This document shows positions 46,999-53,716 of a DNA stretch of 64,000 bases, in pieces. Below the pieces are notes generated by a model. That model worked only from the letters and a program-made list of their open reading frames with translations. It was not told where the DNA came from and did no database searches. The stretch lies in the NCBI GenBank assembly GCA_016841725.1, contig JAENYP010000009.1:86789-150788 (forward strand). Direction: 5' to 3'. Each line of letters starts with the position of its first letter. Position 1 is the stretch's first letter. Source of the DNA: Thermincola carboxydiphila (GTDB lineage: Bacteria; Bacillota; Thermincolia; Thermincolales; UBA2595). The position numbers and the translations under genes were made by a program.

Positions 46999-47070
46999 TT
47001 GACTCCAGTATATACTCTGATATATAATAGGGTGTATACTTGATGTTATACTTGGTATTATACGCTTTAC
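46999..47070 (+). promoter_or_regulatory. mazEF promoter with 12-bp periodic operator array
   Basis: TTGACT (46999-47004), 18-nt spacer and TATAAT (47023-47028). TATAC or TATAA occurs every 12 bp at 47011, 47023, 47035, 47047 and 47059, spanning the spacer, the -10 box and the leader. Phased short boxes are typical of ribbon-helix-helix antitoxin operators. Confidence 0.65.
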
Positions 47071-47087
47071 TAAGGAGGTGCCCTTTG

Positions 47088-47363
47088 GTGGCGGAAGTTA
47101 AGAGGATAATGATCAGCCTCCCGGACAATCTATTGCGCGAAGTTGACGGAATTGTTGCTGCTGAGAAGCTTAACAGGAGCGAGTTTATCCGTGAGGCAAT
47201 GAAACTCTATATTCAGGAGAGAAAAAGGAGAACTATAAGGGAACAGATGAAAAAGGGATATATTGAGATGGCTAAAATAAACCTGGCCCTTGCCGGGGAG
47301 AATTTTGCCCTGGAACACGAAGTCAGTAAACTGTACAGTGGGCGCTTGTCGGGGGATGAATAA
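47088..47363 (+). CDS. Ribbon-helix-helix antitoxin of a MazEF/NdoAI-type module
   Basis: A 91-aa CopG-like DNA-binding antitoxin. The N-terminal ribbon-helix-helix is VKRIMISLPDNLLREVDGIV and RSEFIREAMKLYIQERKRR (about residues 4-45); the C-terminal acidic/helical tail should wrap the toxin. It resembles EndoAI of Bacillus. The start is GTG 47088 (TTG 47085 also possible) after AAGGAGGTG; an upstream in-frame ATG at 47040 lies in the operator and has no ribosome binding site. The toxin gene starts directly after its stop. The periodic TATAC array upstream is the probable autoregulatory operator. Confidence 0.88.
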   Translation: MAEVKRIMISLPDNLLREVDGIVAAEKLNRSEFIREAMKLYIQERKRRTIREQMKKGYIEMAKINLALAGENFALEHEVSKLYSGRLSGDE

Positions 47364-47714
47364 ATGCAAATTCGACGCGGAGAAATTTATTTTGCCGATC
47401 TGAGCCCGGTTGTCGGCTCAGAGCAAGGTGGGACAAGGCCCGTGCTGGTTCTGCAGAATGATATCGGTAACCAGTACAGCCCGACTACCATTGTGGCAGC
47501 AATCACCTCACAAATTAGTAAAGCGAAGCTACCGACACATGTTGAGGTTACTGCGAAAAGCAGCGGCCTGGAAAAGGATTCGGTAATTCTTCTTGAGCAA
47601 ATTCGCACAATCGATAAAAGCAGGTTAAAGGAAAAAGTAACTACACTTAATGAAGAGATAATGGAAAAAATCGCCCAGGCATTGGAAATTTCCCTGGGAT
47701 TAATTGAAATATAA
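47364..47714 (+). CDS. MazF/NdoA-type mRNA endoribonuclease toxin
   Basis: A 116-aa PemK/MazF toxin that cleaves mRNA at short sequences when free of antitoxin. The typical parts are all present: [40 protein letters not shown], the strand around [10 protein letters not shown] and [16 protein letters not shown]. Length equals that of Bacillus NdoA (EndoA). It is directly joined to the antitoxin gene (TAA then ATG). A perfect 9-bp-stem terminator follows and overlaps the end of the gene. In spore formers this module is commonly a chromosomal housekeeping toxin-antitoxin pair. Confidence 0.94.
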   Translation: MQIRRGEIYFADLSPVVGSEQGGTRPVLVLQNDIGNQYSPTTIVAAITSQISKAKLPTHVEVTAKSSGLEKDSVILLEQIRTIDKSRLKEKVTTLNEEIMEKIAQALEISLGLIEI

Positions 47715-47743
47715 GCAGGCGGATTCCGCCTGCTTTAGTGTTT
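47714..47743 (+). terminator. Terminator after mazF, copy 1 of a repeated element
   Basis: AGCAGGCGG-ATT-CCGCCTGCT followed by TTAGTGTTTT. The 33-nt stretch 47711-47743 recurs almost exactly at 48531-48564. Confidence 0.75.
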
Positions 47744-47782
47744 TGAGAAGAATTGTAATTATACCTAAAAAGTCCTGAAAGG

Positions 47783-47812
47783 ACGAAACCCCGAGAGGGG
47801 TTTTTTCGTCTT
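47783..47812 (+). terminator. Second hairpin between mazF and the lipoprotein gene
   Basis: AACCCC-GAGA-GGGGTT with flanking GACGAAA/TTTCGTC and TTTTTT inside the right arm: a compact intrinsic terminator. Confidence 0.7.
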
Positions 47813-47854
47813 ATATAATGTAAGAAGCATCATAACATATGGAGGGGATTTATC

Positions 47855-48508
47855 ATGAGGTATCTGCTAATTATTGCTGCAATTATGTTAAGCATTATGG
47901 TGTCCGGATGCCAGGGAACTAAACCTGCCAGTGACACCGGTCCCGGTTCCGGCCCCAATGTGTCCGGTACAAATGCACCTGAAAAAGATGTGCCACAGCA
48001 GAAGGAAAGCGGCGATTCTGAGGGGCAAGCCCGGGACCCTCTTGAAGCAGCCCTGGAAAAGGTTGCTGCTCCTGAGCCTCTTACCGCAGAAAAACTGCAG
48101 GAGTCTTCTGACGGGGTCTTTGACTGGTTTCTCCGAGTGGAGAATTGGACCAATCAGGTGGTAGCGGTTGTGGCCGGGCAAAACCCCCCGGTGATAGGTT
48201 TGGAGCAAAAGGACGTGATTATAAATGCTCTTGCCAAACATTACACTGATTCCGAAGCAGAGGACATTTTCGCTTACTTTTTTATGAAAACAACTGTAAA
48301 GGGGAAAGAGGTTTACGAAGTTCAGGGGACAGAGTATTTTGATGCCCTGAGTTCTATTGAAAAGAACCTTAATATTGAGGTGACTCCATCAACAGTGGTT
48401 ATCAAAGGAAACGGCAACCCTGATTTGCGCTGGCCGGAAGTGAACCGGATCACAACTTTACGGGATGACGGTGACCGTTTGAGGATTTCGGACATAACAT
48501 ATCAATAA
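47855..48508 (+). CDS. Lipoprotein of unknown function
   Basis: A 217-aa exported protein. The signal sequence ends in a lipobox (LSIMVSGC, Cys at about residue 20), followed by a Pro/Gly/Ser-rich linker (about 22-55), so it should be attached to the outer face of the membrane. The C-terminal part (about 70-217) is a mixed alpha/beta region with no family I recognise (EPLTAEKLQESSDGVFDWFL; AKHYTDSEAEDIFAYFFM). GGAGGGG lies before the ATG. The gene is flanked on both sides by the same 33-34-bp terminator sequence, hinting at local duplication or insertion. Confidence 0.75.
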   Translation: MRYLLIIAAIMLSIMVSGCQGTKPASDTGPGSGPNVSGTNAPEKDVPQQKESGDSEGQARDPLEAALEKVAAPEPLTAEKLQESSDGVFDWFLRVENWTNQVVAVVAGQNPPVIGLEQKDVIINALAKHYTDSEAEDIFAYFFMKTTVKGKEVYEVQGTEYFDALSSIEKNLNIEVTPSTVVIKGNGNPDLRWPEVNRITTLRDDGDRLRISDITYQ

Positions 48509-48530
48509 AACAAATCTGAACCGGCAAAGG

Positions 48531-48564
48531 ATAAGCAGGCGGGATTCCGCCTGCTTTAGTGTTT
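48531..48564 (+). terminator. Terminator after the lipoprotein gene, copy 2 of a repeated element
   Basis: AGCAGGCGG/CCGCCTGCT stem followed by TTAGTGTTT; identical to 47711-47743 apart from one extra G in the loop side. Confidence 0.75.
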
Positions 48565-48582
48565 ATTCGGCATATTTAAATA

Positions 48583-49014
48583 TTAATCGACCCTGACCCT
48601 GCATTTGGCTCCATTCCACAGGGTTTCTTCAACAATGAAATTAGAGCCGGAGTCAAGGCCTTTTACCATGCCCTCCATGGGATGCAAACAGTAAATATGA
48701 CATGGGCAGTCTGCGGCGAACCTTTTGGCTAAGGCACACAGCCGGCAGCTGCCTGTTTCCATAACAACCCCTTCCGGACTGCCAGCCTTTTTCCAACCGG
48801 CACAATTAGTAATTTCAGCAAGTACGGTAAAAACCTCTTCAGGCTTCCGGATATTCAATGATTTTACTATCTGGCCTCCCTGTCCCATCTGTTCATTGCG
48901 TTTTTCTTCTGTCACTTTGTCTAAAATACCTGCAGCGGTATACCGGCGCACAGAATCAACCAAAACTCCCACATAGAGATTTTGCAGCACCTTGAGCCTG
49001 TTTTCCACGTTCAT
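48583..49014 (-). CDS. Uncharacterised cysteine-containing protein
   Basis: A 143-aa soluble protein I do not recognise with certainty. The first 60 residues are helical (NRLKVLQNLYVGVLVDSVRR); the second half has a cysteine/histidine-rich segment, ITNCAGWKK, TGSCRLCALAKRF, CPCHIYCLHPMEGM, and ends VEETLWNGAKCRVRVD. The layout recalls V4R or L-2-amino-thiazoline-4-carboxylate hydrolase-like small-molecule-binding families, but this is a guess. GGGGAGGGG lies about 8 nt before the ATG. It is next to an ECF-like sigma factor gene on the same strand, with about 135 nt between them, so co-regulation is not evident. Confidence 0.6.
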   Translation of the reverse strand: MNVENRLKVLQNLYVGVLVDSVRRYTAAGILDKVTEEKRNEQMGQGGQIVKSLNIRKPEEVFTVLAEITNCAGWKKAGSPEGVVMETGSCRLCALAKRFAADCPCHIYCLHPMEGMVKGLDSGSNFIVEETLWNGAKCRVRVD

Positions 49015-49150
49015 AAAAAAATCCCCTCCCCAACTATTTAGCTGGCAGATTTTTAACTGCCTTCATTAGTTTAGTGGGGGGGAAGAATAAAATTGTGACA
49101 GCTTGGTGGTGATTATTTTTGTTATTCGGGATAAAAATTATTAATGGTGC

Positions 49151-49843
49151 TCAGCCGTCGATCAAAAAAGTTTCCCAGTAGTTTTTGGCAGGCAGAATTT
49201 TTTCTGATTCCAGGAAGAGATTGACCCTTCCCACCAGTCTCCTTAATTTTTCGTATTCTCCCGGCAGGTTGATACCTGCCACCATATTCCTCATGCGGCA
49301 CCTGCACATACCTGCGGGATTAAATAACATGCACTCATCCTTTAAAAAATTTCTTAATTTCTTCCGGCAGCGGGAAACGGTCTGCCTGACAGCGCTTTTA
49401 TCCTGAGAGAAAATCACGGCAATATCGTCATATGGTAACCCGGCAACATCCCGGAAAAGAAAAATTAATCTTGATTCATTGTCGAGACAATGCAAAACGC
49501 CTGTGAGACACTTGTCACACATTTCCTTGATCCAAAGTTTTTTATCATATTCTTCGTAAAAAGGGACCTTAAGATCCCCCTGATGAAAGTAATCCCTCAA
49601 AAAACGGATTGAATAAATCCTTTCATCCTGTGCATGTTTGGAGACCACACGGCGGGCAATAGTATAGATCCAGGTTGATACTTTGGAATCGGCTCTAAAG
49701 CCCGGGAGGCTTTTGATTACCTGCAGCCAAACCTCCTGGGCCGCATCCTTTGCCAGTTCCTCATCCCGAAGCATTCTCCGGCTTATAGAAGAAACCATAG
49801 TCCCATATTCCTGAATCAGATCATTGAGAACAATTTCTGCCAT
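49151..49843 (-). CDS. ECF-like sigma-70 factor with cysteine-containing C-terminal extension
   Basis: A 230-aa RNA polymerase sigma factor. Region 2 (about residues 10-75) shows LAKDAAQEVWLQVIKSLPGF and STWIYTIARRVV; region 4 (about 115-165) shows LPYDDIAVIFSQDKSAVRQT followed by VSRCRKKLRNFL. A typical ECF factor would end near residue 170. Here about 60 more residues follow, starting with CMLFNPAGMCRCRMRNMV (three cysteines) and a helical tail. No anti-sigma gene is adjacent, so the tail may take over regulation. GGAGG lies 6 nt before the ATG. It is divergent from a PAP2 phosphatase gene (65 bp apart). Confidence 0.85.
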   Translation of the reverse strand: MAEIVLNDLIQEYGTMVSSISRRMLRDEELAKDAAQEVWLQVIKSLPGFRADSKVSTWIYTIARRVVSKHAQDERIYSIRFLRDYFHQGDLKVPFYEEYDKKLWIKEMCDKCLTGVLHCLDNESRLIFLFRDVAGLPYDDIAVIFSQDKSAVRQTVSRCRKKLRNFLKDECMLFNPAGMCRCRMRNMVAGINLPGEYEKLRRLVGRVNLFLESEKILPAKNYWETFLIDG

Positions 49844-49908
49844 ATAAACCTCCTGTGTTACCTGTGGTATAATATGGTTATGACTGAGATTTTGAACGGA
49901 GGGGTTTT

Positions 49909-50652
49909 ATGAAAAAAAGGGGCTCTAATGCATTTATCTTTTTAGCAGATGAAATACTCTGTTCACTGCAAAAAAGCTTGGGCATATTTGGCCCGTTTTC
50001 AGTAAAACTTGTTTTTGGCCTGGTGCTGGGATTCGCGTCACTTGCTTTATTTGCTAATCTTTCAGAAGACCTTCTCTTCAATGAATTGGTTATGTTTGAT
50101 AAGATTGCCACCGGAATTGTCAGGTTTTATGTCTCGGAAGAAGTGACAGGGGTGATGACATTTATTACGGGGCTGGGTTCTGCAGTCGTTTTGGCGGTTG
50201 TGGGTTTACTGGCAATGTTATATACGGGTGCAGCTAAAAAACACCTGTGGGATACAGTCCTGATACCGGTTTCCCTGATAGGGGGCATCCTGCTGAATGA
50301 AGGACTAAAGTTTTTGTTCCACAGGCAGAGGCCCGGTTTACCCCATCTGGTTGAGGTGACAGGGCTGAGTTTTCCCAGCGGTCATGCCATGATGAGTTTT
50401 ATTTTTTATGGGATGCTGATATATTTGGTTTGGGTTAATGTCACCCACCAGTTATTGCGGAATGCTGTATCTATTATCTGTATACTATTTATTATAGCTG
50501 TCGGAATCAGCAGAATTTATCTCGGGGTTCACTATCCCAGTGATGTGCTGGCCGGATTTGCTGCGGGAAGCTTTTGGCTTACTGCATGCATTCTTGGCCT
50601 GAGGGGGTTAAGGTATCAAAAAGCAGAGAACCCGAACACATTCATTTCATAA
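49909..50652 (+). CDS. PAP2-family membrane phosphatase
   Basis: A 247-aa integral membrane lipid phosphatase, likely acting on undecaprenyl pyrophosphate or phosphatidic/phosphatidylglycerol phosphate at the outer face. The three catalytic motifs are present: KFLFHRQRPG (about residues 137-146), FPSGHAMMS (about 158-166) and SRIYLGVHYPSD (about 202-213). About six hydrophobic segments surround them. The N-terminus is about 30-40 residues longer than minimal members. GGAGGGG lies before the ATG. It stands divergent to the sigma factor and convergent to a YkvA-like gene. Confidence 0.9.
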   Translation: MKKRGSNAFIFLADEILCSLQKSLGIFGPFSVKLVFGLVLGFASLALFANLSEDLLFNELVMFDKIATGIVRFYVSEEVTGVMTFITGLGSAVVLAVVGLLAMLYTGAAKKHLWDTVLIPVSLIGGILLNEGLKFLFHRQRPGLPHLVEVTGLSFPSGHAMMSFIFYGMLIYLVWVNVTHQLLRNAVSIICILFIIAVGISRIYLGVHYPSDVLAGFAAGSFWLTACILGLRGLRYQKAENPNTFIS

Positions 50653-50667
50653 AAGTTGATATATCGG

Positions 50668-51135
50668 TTACATATATAATCTTTCATCTTTACCTTTGAT
50701 GGCAAGGTAATTCTGGATCTCAGAACCGACCTTTTCCCAGACCAGCCTGATTATATAGGCATCATCCAGGTAGCCCAGGCCGGGGATATCATCAGAGAGC
50801 AAATCTTTTTGGGATATAAAATAAAACAATCCGGCTGCTACTGTTTTCCTGGCTGTTTTCGCTAATTTAATTTCCCGGTCAAACAACATTTCATAGAGCA
50901 GCTTGGTTCTTTCCCGCATCTTCTTTACAAACAGTTTCCGGCTGCGGATTTTCTTCAGTATAATGTATGTCTGTTTTTCGATGGTTTTGATATCCTGTTC
51001 GGAGATATATCTGGTCTTTTCCTCAAGTTTGTCCCGAAGTACTTGTTTGTGTTTTTCGCTAAGTATTTCAATTTCTTCGCCGTCTTCTATTTTATGGATA
51101 TTCCGGTTATTGGGAAAGGGAATGATAATGGCCAT
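50668..51135 (-). CDS. YkvA-like DUF1232 protein (second copy)
   Basis: A 155-aa protein whose C-terminal half carries a DUF1232 core (AAGLFYFISQKDLLSDDIPG, then LGYLDDAYIIRLVWEKV; about residues 100-140). The first 95 residues are charged and helical (HKQVLRDKLEEKTRYISEQD) and differ from the first copy at 35477. AAGGAGATGAGG lies before the ATG. Function unknown for the family. Downstream it meets PAP2 within 16 nt; upstream lies the giant hairpin element. Confidence 0.75.
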   Translation of the reverse strand: MAIIIPFPNNRNIHKIEDGEEIEILSEKHKQVLRDKLEEKTRYISEQDIKTIEKQTYIILKKIRSRKLFVKKMRERTKLLYEMLFDREIKLAKTARKTVAAGLFYFISQKDLLSDDIPGLGYLDDAYIIRLVWEKVGSEIQNYLAIKGKDERLYM

Positions 51136-51234
51136 GTCCTCATCTCCTTTAAAGGGATATGTTTAAGAGTTCGCCCTTTGAGGTGTTTTTTCCTGCCGCG
51201 AAATTACTTCCTGATTTTTCAAATGATTTCGTTC

Positions 51235-51592
51235 TGCCTTTTTCCCAACATCATAGGCTCTGGAAATGACCCGGATGACATATGGTGAGCTATTGTACTG
51301 ATTTTCTGCAGTGCCGTCTATGAGTCTAAGCTGCCACCCCCGGCAACAAGGCAGCCTCCCCGAACTCGATGGCTCATTGGGCTTTGTTTAAAGAGAAGGC
51401 CGCCTCTCGTTTTGGCAGGCCAAAACTTCCCGGCGGCCTTCGCCATCTTCGGACATGCGGGGACTCCCTGCCTTGTTGCCGGCGTTTTGCAGCAAGACTC
51501 AATACGACGGCCTTGCCAGGAAAATCTTGCACAACACCTCACCATATGACTTCTAGTCATTTCCAGAGCCAATATGAAGGGGGAAAAGGCAT
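51235..51592. repeat. Giant self-complementary hairpin element, about 358 bp, non-coding
   Basis: Nearly the whole interval folds on itself in nested arms. Outer arms 51235-51290 and 51538-51592 share TGCCTTTTTCCC, GGCTCTGGAAATGAC and CATATGGTGAG with their complements. Then GATTTTC..GCCGTC (51300-51318) pairs with 51505-51525, GAGTCT..GCTGC (51322-51336) with 51489-51500, CCGGCAACAAGGCAG (about 51343-51357) exactly with CTGCCTTGTTGCCGG (about 51470-51484). At the tip, AAGGCCGCC/GGCGGCCTT encloses GTTTTGG/CCAAAAC (about 51391-51437). No plausible gene lies inside and no clear target-site duplication was found. It could be a palindromic MITE-like element or a very large structured RNA. Confidence 0.75.
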
Positions 51593-51672
51593 ATCCTAAC
51601 ATTTTGCCGGAAGTTAAATAATAAGTTAAATAATATAAATACAAGTAAAATAATCTGGGGAGAAGGTGTAGG

Positions 51673-52398
51673 ATGAAGCCTTTAATCGGGATTTCGTGTT
51701 CGTATAACCATATGGACGGGCGTTTTTTCCTGTCTGAGGCATATGTGGAGGCTGTTATTAAAGCCCAGGGTATTCCCTTGATTCTGCCGGGTTCAGGCAG
51801 CATCAAAGCTTCAGCTCCATATTTCCGGGCTGTAAAAGGCCTGTTATTGGCCGGAGGCGGAGATGTGGACCCCGGGTTCTATAATGAAGAGCCGCTTCCC
51901 GGGCTGGGTGAGGTTACCCCTGACAGGGACAGTTTTGAAATTATGCTGGTTAGGGCTGCTATGCAGAGAAGAATTCCAATTCTGGGCATCTGCCGGGGGA
52001 TTCAGGTACTTAATGTGGCCTGTGGGGGTTCTGTTATCCAGCATATCCCTGCAGAAATTGATGATCCCCTGAAGCATTCTCAATTCGCCCCCAGGTGGCA
52101 CTCCGCTCATAAAGTCAGCATTGCTAAAGACAGCCGGCTGGCAGGGATATTTAAATGTGACAGCATTAGGGTCAATAGTTTTCACCACCAGGCAGTCCGC
52201 AGCCCGGCACCGGGATTTGATGTCACTGCCAGGAGCAGTGACGGTGTTATTGAGGCAATTGAGCACCGCAAGAGTCCCTTTGTTATCGGAGTTCAGTGGC
52301 ATCCTGAAGGGATGATAACCAGGGACCGGAATTCGAGACTGCTGTTCAGGGCTTTTATGGAAGCTGTATCACGGACTGACCAATCCCGAAAAAATTAA
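51673..52398 (+). CDS. PuuD-like class I glutamine amidotransferase (peptidase C26, gamma-glutamyl hydrolase type)
   Basis: A 241-aa cytoplasmic hydrolase resembling gamma-glutamyl-GABA hydrolase PuuD. Diagnostic parts are GLLLAGGGDVDPGFYNEEPL (about residues 57-76), the nucleophile elbow ILGICRGIQVLN (Cys about 108) and the catalytic histidine/glutamate in VQWHPEG (about 208-214). It probably cleaves a gamma-glutamyl amide, for example in polyamine or amino acid breakdown; the rest of a Puu pathway is absent, so the substrate is open. AGAAGGTG lies 6 nt before the ATG. Single gene following the hairpin element. Confidence 0.88.
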   Translation: MKPLIGISCSYNHMDGRFFLSEAYVEAVIKAQGIPLILPGSGSIKASAPYFRAVKGLLLAGGGDVDPGFYNEEPLPGLGEVTPDRDSFEIMLVRAAMQRRIPILGICRGIQVLNVACGGSVIQHIPAEIDDPLKHSQFAPRWHSAHKVSIAKDSRLAGIFKCDSIRVNSFHHQAVRSPAPGFDVTARSSDGVIEAIEHRKSPFVIGVQWHPEGMITRDRNSRLLFRAFMEAVSRTDQSRKN

Positions 52399-52493
52399 TT
52401 ACTTGAGGCAGGATTTGCAGCACTCATGGAATAATAATGTTTACGGTATAATACTTAGGAAAATATAATCCGACCAACAGGACGGGGGATAAG

Positions 52494-53678
52494 ATGGTAC
52501 AGGTATCGATATCCAGGTGTGCTGATTATGACCAGGAAAGGGTAAACAGTGCGGTACTTACAGCAATAAAACTTATCGGAGGAATGGAACGGTTTGTCAG
52601 CCCCGGCCAGAAGGTATTGCTGAAGGTTAATGCACTTACAATGAAACTTCCGGAAGAAGCGGTAACAACTCATCCCGCAGTTATCAAGGCTGTGGCTGCT
52701 GAAGTTAAAAAAGCCGGCGGTATTCCCCTGGTGGGTGACAGTTCCGGGGGTATGGCAGCCGGACAGGCCCCTACAAAGAGTACTTTTGAGGTTGCCGGAA
52801 TTGCCAGGGCTGCTGAAGAAGCGGGAGCCGAACTGGTTAACTTTGATTCTGCTGCTGTTGCTGCTGTTGCTGCTGAAGGGCCGATACCAACACTGCACCT
52901 GGCCAGGCCGGTTTTGGAAGCGGATGTGGTGATATCCCTGCCAAAACTGAAAACCCACTCAGTGACTATTCTGACGGGAGCGGTTAAAAACATGTTTGGA
53001 TGTGTGCCCGGATACCGGAAGTCCGAGTACCACCGGATGGCGCCCCGGCTGAAGGATTTTGCCAGGGTCCTGGCAGATATCTATGGTTTGACAAGACCGG
53101 CTCTGGCTATAATGGATGGTATAGTAGGCATGGAAGGTAATGGCCCGTCGGCAGGCAGACCAAGGAATACAGGGCTGGTCCTGGCATCAGCGGATGGGGT
53201 GGCCGTAGATGCGGTTGTGGCTAATATAGTGGGGTTGGCTCCATTCAAAATTCATACAACCAGGATTGCCCACCAGAGAGGTCTGGGTATGGGTGACCTG
53301 GCTAAAATAGATATTCTGGGAGAAAAGCTGGAAACTCTGAGGATCAGTGATTTTGACCTTCCCTCCAATTTAATGTTTGAAGTCCTGCCCGGCTTTCTGG
53401 TCAGCGGGATTCTGGGAATGCTCAGAGCCCGGCCCGTAATTGCTGAGGATGCCTGTGCCGGGTGCAGCTTTTGTGTAGACAGTTGTCCTGTACAGGCAAT
53501 GAAGTTATCGGGAAAGGTTCCCGTAATAGACTATAACAGATGTATCTCATGTCTCTGCTGTCAGGAACTGTGTCCCAACAAAGCCGTGCAAATGAAGCAG
53601 GTTAACCCTTTAGGCAGAGTTTTGGCCGGTATTGTCAGTCATGGTAAGCAGAAAAAGCGGAGACGATACCTGAAATAA
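52494..53678 (+). CDS. DUF362 protein with C-terminal 2[4Fe-4S] ferredoxin domain
   Basis: A 394-aa protein with the DUF362 domain (about residues 20-290; KVLLKVNALTMKLPEEAVTT, LVGDSSGGMAAGQAPTKSTF, ISLPKLKTHSVTILTGAVKN, MDGIVGMEGNGPSAG) and a ferredoxin-like tail with CAGCSFCVDSCP and CISCLCCQELCP (about 320-365). DUF362-ferredoxin proteins are common in anaerobes; their reaction is unknown though a redox role is likely. GGGGGATA precedes the ATG. It lies 38 nt before tex on the same strand and may share a transcript with it. Confidence 0.88.
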   Translation: MVQVSISRCADYDQERVNSAVLTAIKLIGGMERFVSPGQKVLLKVNALTMKLPEEAVTTHPAVIKAVAAEVKKAGGIPLVGDSSGGMAAGQAPTKSTFEVAGIARAAEEAGAELVNFDSAAVAAVAAEGPIPTLHLARPVLEADVVISLPKLKTHSVTILTGAVKNMFGCVPGYRKSEYHRMAPRLKDFARVLADIYGLTRPALAIMDGIVGMEGNGPSAGRPRNTGLVLASADGVAVDAVVANIVGLAPFKIHTTRIAHQRGLGMGDLAKIDILGEKLETLRISDFDLPSNLMFEVLPGFLVSGILGMLRARPVIAEDACAGCSFCVDSCPVQAMKLSGKVPVIDYNRCISCLCCQELCPNKAVQMKQVNPLGRVLAGIVSHGKQKKRRRYLK

Positions 53679-53716
53679 ATTACCTGAAATAATATTAACA
53701 ATTGAGGAGAGTAGAG

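Noticed and set aside
48583..49014. Anti-sigma factor for the neighbouring ECF-like sigma gene
   Set aside because: It has no zinc-binding anti-sigma HxxxCxxC motif and no membrane helix, and is separated by more than 130 nt.
51369..51599. Open reading frame of about 76 aa inside the giant hairpin
   Set aside because: Composition follows the inverted repeat; no start signal and no protein-like pattern.
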